From Gammaproteobacteria bacterium (GTDB taxonomy: Bacteria; Pseudomonadota; Gammaproteobacteria; SZUA-229), in the NCBI GenBank assembly GCA_026998145.1, contig JALTRC010000134.1, positions 1 to 5,208 on the forward strand: 5,208 bases of DNA. Reading direction: 5' to 3'. The notes below the pieces were generated by a model that was not told where the DNA came from, searched no databases, and saw only the letters and a program-made list of their open reading frames with translations. Made by a program: the position numbers and the translations under genes. Shown here one piece after another: positions 1-5,208 of the stretch. The number at the start of each line of letters is the position of its first letter. The stretch's first letter is position 1.

Positions 1-341
1 ATGTTATTGTGAGCACCCTGTCAGGTAAGGTTGTGGCTATTAATGCCAATGATGGGGTGATTGTCTGGGAATCTTTACTGGGTGCTAAACTACAGGCAGG
101 CCCTTTGCTGTTTTCACTGAAACCGTCTACTGATAAATTATTGTTGATCGCAGATACAGAAGGCCGTTATTCAGTATTAAATGCAGCCAGCGGCAAACCT
201 CTGTTAATGGAAAAACAGGAAGGCGCTGACCGTTTTGTGGTAACCCCGTTAATGGTTGACCTTAATAATGATGGCCAGTCTGATGTTGTGCTGGCCAGCC
301 AGAATGGTCGTATCTTTGCCCATGGTTTTCAGTTTAAATAA
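1..341 (+). CDS. C-terminal part of a PQQ-like / FG-GAP beta-propeller protein (5' end outside window)
   Basis: The frame is open from the left edge (first whole codon at base 3) to TAA at 339-341, giving about 112 residues of a C-terminus. The GTG at base 9 is an internal valine, because the reading continues upstream as V-I-V in a beta strand. The visible part looks like successive propeller blades: a PQQ-type repeat near the start (GKVVAINANDGVIVWE), a second blade around SVLNAASGKPLL, and a last one with the acidic calcium-loop motif DLNNDGQSD followed by VVLASQNGRIFA. The last motif is typical of FG-GAP/VCBS repeats. Such propellers are usually exported or periplasmic and act in ligand binding, adhesion or as sensor domains; which applies cannot be told because the N-terminus is missing. 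The 3' end overlaps the convergent neighbour by 13 bases. Confidence 0.8.
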   Translation, partial: VIVSTLSGKVVAINANDGVIVWESLLGAKLQAGPLLFSLKPSTDKLLLIADTEGRYSVLNAASGKPLLMEKQEGADRFVVTPLMVDLNNDGQSDVVLASQNGRIFAHGFQFK

Positions 342-1936
342 TTCGCGCAACAGGTTTCCCAGCTGTCTGCACGGGCAATATTCCAGTCATGTTTCCAGTC
401 TTCAGGTACGCTTGCCTCATCCAGCAAACAGCCTTTTTCAATCCATTTGTATAGCTCGCTGTAAGTTGTGGTAAGCGGGCCATTGACGCGCCGATGAATA
501 TGGCAGTGGTTTACCTGTGATGGATGATCCAGGCCCATGCTGGTGATAATTTCCATTAAAGCGTGAATGCTTGTGTGTTGATAGCTGGCAACACGTCTGG
601 CTTTATCTTCAATATTTAACTGTCGATAACGTGAAGGGTCCTGAGTGGCAATGCCGGTGGGGCAGGTGTTGGCATTGCATTGTCGAGACTGAATACAGCC
701 CAGCGCGAACATCATGCCGCGAGCTGAATTTACCATGTCAGCACCCAGTGCTAATGTTCTTAACAGATGAAAAGCCGATAAAACTTTTCCAGATGCAATT
801 AATGTAATCTGCTCTCGCAGGCCGGTGCCAGTTAAGGCATTGTGTACAAAAGACAGGGCATCGCGCAATGGAGTGCCCACAGAATTAGTGAGTTCAACTG
901 GCGCCGCACCTGTGCCCCCTTCGCCACCATCCACCGTGATAAAATCCGGTGTAATACCGGTTTCCAGCATGGCCTTGCAGATGGATAAAAACTCGCCCCG
1001 GTAACCAATACATAATTTAAATCCTATGGGTTTGCCATTGGAAAGCTCACGCAGTTGTTTAACAAAATGTAACAGGCCAATGGGATCGGAAAATGCATTA
1101 TGGCCGGGCGGGGAAACCACATCCTGGCCTAAAGGTACATGGCGTATCTGGGCAATTTCTTCGGTTAATTTGGCAGCGGGTAAAATACCCCCGTGTCCCG
1201 GCTTGGCTCCCTGGGATAATTTGATTTCAATCATCTTTATCTGCGGGGCATTGACTTTTTTCTTAAACAGTTGAGGGTCAAAATGACCGTCGGCTGTGCG
1301 ACAGCCAAAATAACCGGTACCAATCTGCCAGACCAGATCACCACCACCTTCAATATGGTAGGGGCTGAGTCCACCTTCACCTGTATTGTGATAAAAACCT
1401 CCCAGTTTGGCGCCTTTGCTCAATGCCAGAATAGCGTGTTTACTCAGAGCCCCATAACTCATGGCAGAGATATTTAAGTAAGCGGCTTTATAAGGTTGTT
1501 GGCAGTCCGGGCCACCCACGGTAACCCGGGGCATTTCTTTCGGCATGGGTCTGGGTGAAAGAGATTGATTGGTCCATTCATAACCGGGGCGATAAACATC
1601 AAACAATGTGCCAAAGGGGCGGGTATCCCGAACGCCCTTGGCCCGTTGATAAACCAGCGCACGAAATTCACGATTAATGGGGATGCCGTTAATATCCGAT
1701 TCAACAAAGTATTGCTGAATTTCCGGGCGAATGGATTCAAATAAATAACGCAGGCGACCAATAACCGGGAATATGCGGGGGATGGTGTGACGGGTTTGTA
1801 GCAGGTCATAAATGCCCAGTGCAATCAGCGGGGCGGTTAGTGCAAATAGCCACCATGCGACAGGGTAAAACTGTGCCAGCAGGATAATAAGAAGCGTGCT
1901 GCTAATGGATAAAATAAAGAACAGTTTGCGGACCAT
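329..1936 (-). CDS. Membrane-anchored FMN-binding glutamate synthase family protein (stand-alone GltB FMN/Fe-S domain)
   Basis: This 535-residue protein carries the FMN-binding synthase domain of glutamate synthase without the glutaminase domain of GltB. Two hydrophobic stretches at residues 4-21 and 26-43 predict a membrane hairpin with the enzyme domain in the cytoplasm. The synthase barrel runs from about residue 140 to 465. Recognisable pieces are the HNTGEGGLSPYH loop (183-194), KPGHGGILP (245-253), the glycine-rich VDGGEGGTGAAP (335-346), the phosphate-binding region around ASGKVLSA (381-388), and the 3Fe-4S ligands Cys414, Cys420 and Cys425 in a C-x5-C-x4-CPTGIATQ arrangement. The full-length family makes glutamate from 2-oxoglutarate and ammonia. 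The physiological reaction of these short anchored members is not settled, so I give no symbol. The ATG at 1934-1936 is preceded by an AAGG 8 nt upstream. The start is 66 bases below the maeA stop with no terminator-like hairpin between, so the two are probably co-transcribed. Confidence 0.88.
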   Translation of the reverse strand: MVRKLFFILSISSTLLIILLAQFYPVAWWLFALTAPLIALGIYDLLQTRHTIPRIFPVIGRLRYLFESIRPEIQQYFVESDINGIPINREFRALVYQRAKGVRDTRPFGTLFDVYRPGYEWTNQSLSPRPMPKEMPRVTVGGPDCQQPYKAAYLNISAMSYGALSKHAILALSKGAKLGGFYHNTGEGGLSPYHIEGGGDLVWQIGTGYFGCRTADGHFDPQLFKKKVNAPQIKMIEIKLSQGAKPGHGGILPAAKLTEEIAQIRHVPLGQDVVSPPGHNAFSDPIGLLHFVKQLRELSNGKPIGFKLCIGYRGEFLSICKAMLETGITPDFITVDGGEGGTGAAPVELTNSVGTPLRDALSFVHNALTGTGLREQITLIASGKVLSAFHLLRTLALGADMVNSARGMMFALGCIQSRQCNANTCPTGIATQDPSRYRQLNIEDKARRVASYQHTSIHALMEIITSMGLDHPSQVNHCHIHRRVNGPLTTTYSELYKWIEKGCLLDEASVPEDWKHDWNIARADSWETCCANYLN

Positions 1937-2002
1937 AATATTTGCCTTGTATGGGGTCGGTAATTCTGAAAGTGAAATGTGGATGAAGGAACACTGGTTT
2001 CT

Positions 2003-3619
2003 TTAGTATGTGGGATCGTAAATGAGTTCCTTTATACGGGCAGATAAGTTATCCGGGCAGGCTTCCGGTGTCAGCTTTTGCTGATAGGCTGTTTGGGCAA
2101 CGGCCATGGCAATTTTAAAGGAAACCTTTCTGAGCTGATTTAAGGGAGGGTAAATATTACCCTGTTCAAGTTGTTTATGGCTCACCTGTTCCGATAATGC
2201 CTGGGCGGCGGCTAAAAACATTTCATCGCTGATATAGCGTGCCTGGCAGGTAATCACGCCCAACCCCAGCCCGGGGAAAATATAGGCATTATTGCCCTGG
2301 CCGGGTTTGAAAAACTGCCCCCTGTAATGCACCGCAGAAGACGGGCTGCCAGATGCAAAGATAGCGCGTCCATCAGTCCATTCATAAGCCTGTTTTGCCG
2401 TGCATTCCGCATGGGAGGTGGGATTGGATAAAGCGAAAATAATCGGCCGGGAATTAATCTCGGCCATGCGCCGAATAGGGGTTTCTGTAAACGTGCCCTG
2501 CACTCCGGTGGCACCAATTAAAATATTGGGTTTGATGTCATCAATGGCGGATAAAAAATCCATTGTTGGATGCTCATGGGCATAGGCCAGGTTGTGTGGG
2601 TCAAGATAATCCCGGTCCTTTACCACTAAGCCATGACGGTCAATAAACCATAAGCGTTTGCGTGCTTCGTCTTCATTTAATCCGGCGCTACATAAAGCCG
2701 GTACTAATAAATCAGCCATGCCGGTAGCCGCTGAACCGGCACCTAAAAATAATATCCGGCAGTCTTTAAAGGGCTGCTTCGATAATGTTAATGCCGTATA
2801 AATGCCGGACAATACAACCGCAGCTGTGCCCTGAATATCATCATTAAAACAGCAGGCTTTATTACGATACGTATTGAGGAGTAAATAAGCATTCGGTGTT
2901 AGAAAATCCTCAAACTGAATCACTGCCTTAGGAAAAACATCCTGTACCGTTGTGACAAATTCATCCACCAGCTGCAAATATTCATCACCTGAAATTCGCG
3001 GCTGTTTAAGGCCTAAATAGAGCGGGTCATTAATAAGCTGCTGATTATTGCTGCCCACATCCAGCATAACCGGCAGACATTGTTCGGGAGCAATACCGGC
3101 GCCGGCGGTGTAAAGGGATAATTTGCCAATGGGAATGCCCATGCCATTGGCCCCCAGATCACCCAGGCCTAAAATACGCTGGCCATCGGTTATCACAATC
3201 ATGCGAATATCTTTTTCCGGCCAGTTATTTAAACTTTCCCGAATGCGTCCACGGTCATTGGGGGTAATATAAAAGCCCCTGGGCTCGCGGAAAATATGGG
3301 CAAATTCCTGGCAGGCTTCGCCCACGGTAGGAGTGTAGATAATGGGCATCAGCTCATCAATATGATCGATTAACAAACGGTAAAATAAACGCTCGTTGCG
3401 CCCCTGCAAAGAAAACAGAAAGATATAGCGTTCAATATCAGAAGTTTTACGGTGCAGATTATCCAGCACCCGGCTGATCTGTGTTTGCTGTGATGTAATA
3501 GCCGCAGGTAATAAGCCCTGTAAACCCAGTTCATCACGTTCCTGCTGAGTAAAGGCAGTGCCTTTATTGAGTTTGGGATTGTGTAATACATCAAAACCGC
3601 GAGGCGTATAGTTATTCAT
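2003..3619 (-). CDS. maeA: NAD-dependent malic enzyme (oxaloacetate-decarboxylating malate dehydrogenase)
   Basis: The enzyme oxidatively decarboxylates L-malate to pyruvate and CO2 with reduction of NAD(P)+, in the cytoplasm, linking the TCA cycle to pyruvate. The 538 residues are close to E. coli MaeA (about 565) and the order of motifs matches. The N-terminal NKGTAF...GLLP block is at 18-38. The catalytic Tyr95 is in YTPTVGEACQ and the catalytic Lys166 in IPIGKLSLYTAG. The divalent-metal ligands are Glu237 and Asp238 (QFEDF) and Asp261 (FNDDIQGTAAV). The Rossmann motif GAGSAATG is at 293-300, followed by an acidic residue at the end of the next strand (FIDRHG, Asp327). The signature FALSNPTSHAECT is at 395-407. 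NAD rather than NADP preference is inferred from overall likeness to MaeA. ATG 3617-3619 has only a weak purine stretch in front, but no ATG, GTG or TTG lies nearby upstream in frame, and the N-terminus fits the family. All key residues are present. Confidence 0.95.
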   Translation of the reverse strand: MNNYTPRGFDVLHNPKLNKGTAFTQQERDELGLQGLLPAAITSQQTQISRVLDNLHRKTSDIERYIFLFSLQGRNERLFYRLLIDHIDELMPIIYTPTVGEACQEFAHIFREPRGFYITPNDRGRIRESLNNWPEKDIRMIVITDGQRILGLGDLGANGMGIPIGKLSLYTAGAGIAPEQCLPVMLDVGSNNQQLINDPLYLGLKQPRISGDEYLQLVDEFVTTVQDVFPKAVIQFEDFLTPNAYLLLNTYRNKACCFNDDIQGTAAVVLSGIYTALTLSKQPFKDCRILFLGAGSAATGMADLLVPALCSAGLNEDEARKRLWFIDRHGLVVKDRDYLDPHNLAYAHEHPTMDFLSAIDDIKPNILIGATGVQGTFTETPIRRMAEINSRPIIFALSNPTSHAECTAKQAYEWTDGRAIFASGSPSSAVHYRGQFFKPGQGNNAYIFPGLGLGVITCQARYISDEMFLAAAQALSEQVSHKQLEQGNIYPPLNQLRKVSFKIAMAVAQTAYQQKLTPEACPDNLSARIKELIYDPTY

Positions 3620-3622
3620 TTT

Positions 3623-3651
3623 TCTATCGCATAGTGAAGGGTGACGATAGA
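3623..3651. promoter_or_regulatory. Inverted repeat in the maeA 5' leader
   Basis: A perfect 7-base inverted repeat (TCTATCG at 3623-3629, CGATAGA at 3645-3651) with a 15-base spacer sits directly in front of the maeA start codon. On the maeA mRNA the downstream arm would lie 4-10 nt before the AUG, where the ribosome binds. GATAG is also repeated at 3646, 3650 and 3657. It could be an operator or an RNA hairpin; the arms are short enough that chance is possible. I find no convincing -35/-10 pair for maeA between 3620 and 3683. Confidence 0.3.
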
Positions 3652-3683
3652 TAGAGGATAGTGGAAGAAAAAAGTTTTGTTTT

Positions 3684-3708
3684 AAAAAGAAGGTCAGTCC
3701 CTTGACCT
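3684..3708 (-). terminator. Probable factor-independent terminator downstream of sqr
   Basis: On the minus strand a 6-base stem AGGTCA (3708-3703) pairs with TGACCT (3696-3691) around a 6-base loop. It is followed immediately by a T-rich run, TCTTTTT (3690-3684). Stem plus U-tract is the usual intrinsic-terminator layout, placed 73 bases after the sqr stop and before maeA. The stem is short and only half GC, so efficiency is uncertain. The same palindrome could instead be an operator for maeA. Confidence 0.5.
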
Positions 3709-3740
3709 CAAATATCTCAAGGAGATGAGATGGGTTGTGA

Positions 3741-3763
3741 CCCGGCCAGCGAAGGTGGCCGGG
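3741..3763 (-). terminator. GC-rich hairpin just after sqr (terminator part or mRNA 3' end stabiliser)
   Basis: A perfect 8-base stem CCCGGCCA (3741-3748) / TGGCCGGG (3756-3763) with a 7-base loop begins 17 bases past the sqr stop codon. It is the strongest hairpin in this intergenic region. Reading in the direction of sqr, the bases after it are not T-rich, so alone it does not fit a classic intrinsic terminator. It may pause polymerase ahead of the second hairpin at 3691-3708 or protect the sqr mRNA 3' end from exonucleases. Confidence 0.5.
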
Positions 3764-3780
3764 AGAAATTCAGTTGTTGT

Positions 3781-5052
3781 TTATTTATCCAGTTTTTTAA
3801 TGCCCATAGCACCCAGCAAAAAGCTTTCGTATACGGAATCCGTATTGCCTTTGCGCATCTTGCGGATAAAATATTTTTCGAAGGCGATCTTGGCCAGGTG
3901 TACCCATTTGCCTTTTTTAAACCAGGTGACATTACGCGGCGGAATCTGTGGCAGCGCCACAAAGGCTGCACCCGTATCACCCATATCCGCCAGACAGATG
4001 GCGTTCCAGGTGGCAACAGCGGTAACTTCATTGCCTTCCAGCTCGCTCTTGATATTTTTCACAATGGCAGTTGCCATGGATTCAATCATATAACCGGTTT
4101 TTGGTGCGCCGGTAGCGACCGGGGTGGCTTCAACTGGCGGAATGGCAACGCAGACACCGGCGGAGAAGATGTTTTTATAAGTGGGATTGCGCTGATTTTC
4201 ATCAATCATGACAAAGCCTCGCGGATTACATAAGCCTTCAACATTGGCCACTGCGTCCACACCTTTAAAGGCTGGCAGCATCATGTTGTACACAAATGGC
4301 AGCTCATGTTCCTTGATAACTTCACCGGCTGCATTCAGCTCTTCCACATACATGGTGCCGTCTTCCACTTTGGTGGTGCGGGCATTGGTAATAGAATTAA
4401 TATGGCGATTACGCAGTTCACTTTCCAGCATACCCTTGGAATCACCGACACCACCCAGGCCCAGATGGCCGATATAAGGCTCTGAGGTGACAAAGGTCAT
4501 GGGGACTTTATTACGCATGCGTTTTTTACGCAGGGCGGTATCCAGAATAAAGGCAAATTCATAAGCTGGGCCAAAGCAGCTGGCAAAAGGCATGGCGCCG
4601 ATAATCACCGGGCCGGGATTATCCAGCAGCTTTTCATAATGGGCCAGTGCCGCTTCCGCGTGGTCAGTGGTGCAGACGGAAAGAGTGTGACCATCTGGGC
4701 CGGAGCCGGGCACTTCTTCAAAGGCCAGGCGTGGGCCGGTGGTAATCACCAGATAGTCATAATCAACAGTGTCGCCGCCCGCCAGGCTTAATTTATTATT
4801 ATTGGCATCGATTTCACTGACGCTATCCTGAATAAAGTTAATGTCCCGTTTTTTTAACGGCTCACTTAAGGGCACGCTGATATTTTCCGGTGTACGCCAG
4901 CCAACCGCCACCCAGGGGTTGGAGGGGGTAAACTGAAAGCTGTCACGTGGATTAATGAGTGTTACCTCGTGGGCCTTGCCCAGGGCTTCTTTCATTTCGT
5001 ATGCGCAGGGCAGGCCGCCAACGCCTGCACCCATAATTACAATGTGAGCCAT
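3781..5052 (-). CDS. sqr: Sulfide:quinone oxidoreductase, Acidithiobacillus-type
   Basis: This is a membrane-associated flavoprotein that oxidises sulfide to polysulfide/sulfane sulfur and reduces ubiquinone. From ATG at 5052 it has 423 residues, close to the A. ferrooxidans enzyme (about 434), which it resembles along its whole length. The N-terminal FAD dinucleotide-binding motif GAGVGG is at 8-13, and the PSNPWVAVGW block near 43-52. The three redox cysteines of the family are all present: Cys127 (SVCTTDHAE), Cys159 (ASCFGPAYE) and Cys353 (WNAICLADMGD). The second half has TSEPYIGHLG, the conserved GAPKTGYMIESM, and the C-terminal WVHLAKIAFEKYFIRKM stretch that forms the membrane/quinone-facing helices. 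The residue after Cys353 is Leu where, from memory, the A. ferrooxidans enzyme has a quinone-contacting Phe. An upstream in-frame ATG at 5067 would add MKESI. I prefer 5052 because AAGGA stands 7 nt before it, none precedes 5067, and the family begins MAHxVIxGAG. No partner (persulfide dioxygenase, rhodanese) is in view. Confidence 0.95.
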   Translation of the reverse strand: MAHIVIMGAGVGGLPCAYEMKEALGKAHEVTLINPRDSFQFTPSNPWVAVGWRTPENISVPLSEPLKKRDINFIQDSVSEIDANNNKLSLAGGDTVDYDYLVITTGPRLAFEEVPGSGPDGHTLSVCTTDHAEAALAHYEKLLDNPGPVIIGAMPFASCFGPAYEFAFILDTALRKKRMRNKVPMTFVTSEPYIGHLGLGGVGDSKGMLESELRNRHINSITNARTTKVEDGTMYVEELNAAGEVIKEHELPFVYNMMLPAFKGVDAVANVEGLCNPRGFVMIDENQRNPTYKNIFSAGVCVAIPPVEATPVATGAPKTGYMIESMATAIVKNIKSELEGNEVTAVATWNAICLADMGDTGAAFVALPQIPPRNVTWFKKGKWVHLAKIAFEKYFIRKMRKGNTDSVYESFLLGAMGIKKLDK

Positions 5053-5057
5053 AATGC

Positions 5058-5064
5058 TTTCCTT
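5058..5064 (-). promoter_or_regulatory. Shine-Dalgarno site that decides the sqr start
   Basis: The minus strand reads AAGGAAA here, leaving AGGA about 7-8 nt before ATG 5052, a standard spacing. The site lies downstream of the alternative ATG at 5067 and so can only serve the start at 5052. Confidence 0.75.
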
Positions 5065-5077
5065 CATTTTGAATGAA
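5063..5077. promoter_or_regulatory. Small inverted repeat in the sqr 5' leader
   Basis: TTCATT (5063-5068) and AATGAA (5072-5077) form a perfect 6-base inverted repeat around a 3-base spacer. In the sqr transcript this makes a tight hairpin directly abutting, and touching two bases of, the Shine-Dalgarno site. If transcription starts near 5080, as the sigma-54 element predicts, the hairpin would lie at the very 5' end of the mRNA. It is AT-rich and may act as a 5' stabiliser, a translation modulator or an operator, or be chance. Confidence 0.35.
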
Positions 5078-5090
5078 CTGTTATAAGTGG

Positions 5091-5107
5091 AGCAGAAACT
5101 GGGCCAG
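5091..5107 (-). promoter_or_regulatory. Candidate sigma-54 (-24/-12) promoter for sqr
   Basis: The minus strand reads CTGGCCCAGTTTCTGCT. Against the RpoN consensus YTGGCACG-N4-TTGCW this keeps YTGGC, the following C and TGCW. The invariant GG (5105-5104) and GC (5093-5092) are separated by exactly 10 bases. The predicted start of transcription is near 5080, leaving a 28-nt leader with a good ribosome site before ATG 5052. No sigma-70 -35/-10 pair of comparable quality is visible for sqr; a TATAAC at 5085-5080 lacks a fitting -35. Sigma-54 control of sqr has precedent in FisR-regulated sqr of Cupriavidus. The activator's binding sites would lie further upstream, within or beyond the plus-strand gene. 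Confidence 0.5.
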
Positions 5108-5110
5108 TTT
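5096..5110. repeat. Perfect 15-base palindrome in the divergent intergenic region
   Basis: AAACTGG (5096-5102) and CCAGTTT (5104-5110) are exact inverted copies around a single central G. The site lies between two divergent genes, 43 bases from the sqr start and 33 bases from the plus-strand start, a classic place for a shared operator. It overlaps the candidate sigma-54 element, so part of the symmetry may come from that element's TGGCC core. Confidence 0.45.
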
Positions 5111-5143
5111 TAATAAATTAAGTAAAAACAATAGGATAGGAAT

Positions 5144-5208
5144 ATGGTAGAAAGCTGGAAAGATATTAGCTCTGTATTTCATGTCATTTTTGTCATATCC
5201 TTATTTGG
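5144..5208 (+). CDS. N-terminus of an unidentified, probably membrane, protein divergent from sqr (3' end outside window)
   Basis: An ATG at 5144-5146 opens a frame that stays open to the window edge: 21 codons reading MVESWKDISSVFHVIFVISL, then F. An AGGA lies 7 nt before the ATG (5133-5136), with a second AGG at 5138-5140, so the start is well supported despite the short length. After about ten polar residues the sequence turns hydrophobic (from residue 11), consistent with a first transmembrane helix or signal anchor. The family cannot be named from this. It diverges from sqr across a 91-base gap. Divergent genes next to sqr often encode transporters, regulators or sulfur-handling proteins, but that is context only. 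Confidence 0.6.
   Translation, partial: MVESWKDISSVFHVIFVISLF

Noticed and set aside
9..11. GTG as the start of a complete 110-residue gene at the left edge
   Set aside because: The frame is open back to base 3 with residues that continue a propeller strand, and no ribosome site is visible; it is an internal valine of a longer gene.
1474..1824. A 116-codon minus-strand frame inside the glutamate-synthase-like gene
   Set aside because: It is an out-of-frame shadow of a gene whose own frame carries the conserved motifs.
1937..2002. A terminator or promoter between maeA and the glutamate-synthase-like gene
   Set aside because: No stem of useful length, no T-run and no good -35/-10 pair were found in these 66 bases; only a ribosome site is visible.
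3691..3708. AGGTCA half-sites resembling a nuclear-receptor response element
   Set aside because: This is a eukaryotic motif with no meaning in a bacterial genome; a terminator stem or bacterial operator is the sensible reading.
3717..4031. A 104-codon minus-strand frame overlapping the 3' end of sqr
   Set aside because: It lies in another frame of the same strand as sqr, is rich in Pro, Trp and Arg of the kind seen in shadow frames, and has no domain.
3730..4233. A 167-codon open frame on the plus strand opposite sqr
   Set aside because: It is antisense to a gene with full family motifs, its translation shows no recognisable domain, and sqr codon structure explains the openness.
329..5052. 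A new sulfide-malate-glutamate metabolic system encoded by the three minus-strand genes
   Set aside because: Each gene belongs to a common family, sqr appears to be terminated separately, and no shared regulatory motif links them; the sequence alone does not support a joint system.
5182..5196. Direct repeat TGTCAT (5182-5187 and 5191-5196) as an activator site upstream of sqr
   Set aside because: It falls in the coding start of the plus-strand gene and is explained by repeated Val/Ile codons; two 6-base copies are too little to support a site.

Overview
The window reads as a piece of ordinary chromosome from a gammaproteobacterium, probably aquatic and exposed to sulfide. This is an inference from protein resemblance: the malic enzyme looks like enterobacterial MaeA, and the flavoprotein looks like the sulfide:quinone reductase of Acidithiobacillus ferrooxidans. 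Base composition is near half GC by eye. I see no transposase, integrase, tRNA, rRNA, CRISPR array or other sign of a mobile element.

Layout, left to right. Bases 1-341 (+) hold the 3' end of a beta-propeller (PQQ-like/FG-GAP) protein cut by the window edge. It converges on, and overlaps by 13 bases, a minus-strand gene (329-1936) for a membrane-anchored, stand-alone FMN/Fe-S glutamate-synthase-like protein. Upstream of that, on the same strand after a 66-base gap, is an NAD-type malic enzyme, maeA (2003-3619). A 161-base intergenic stretch (3620-3780) holds two hairpins that look like the end of the next minus-strand transcript, plus a short inverted repeat in the maeA leader. Next comes sqr (3781-5052, minus), a sulfide:quinone oxidoreductase with all three catalytic cysteines. 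The right end (5053-5143) is a divergent promoter region, followed by the first 21 codons of a plus-strand gene that starts at 5144 and runs out of the window.

How the genes may work together. SQR oxidises sulfide to polysulfide or sulfane sulfur and passes the electrons to the membrane quinone pool. It appears to be its own transcription unit. maeA (malate to pyruvate, CO2 and NADH) and the glutamate-synthase-like gene are probably co-transcribed behind it, but nothing here ties them to sulfide metabolism.

The most interesting signal is in front of sqr. A near-consensus sigma-54 (-24/-12) element with exact GG-N10-GC spacing lies 39-55 bases upstream of the start codon and inside a perfect 15-base palindrome. 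It predicts a leader of about 28 nt that begins with a small hairpin and ends in a good Shine-Dalgarno site. A known precedent is sigma-54-dependent activation of sqr by the sulfane-sulfur sensor FisR in Cupriavidus. I found no wholly new multi-gene system in this window.
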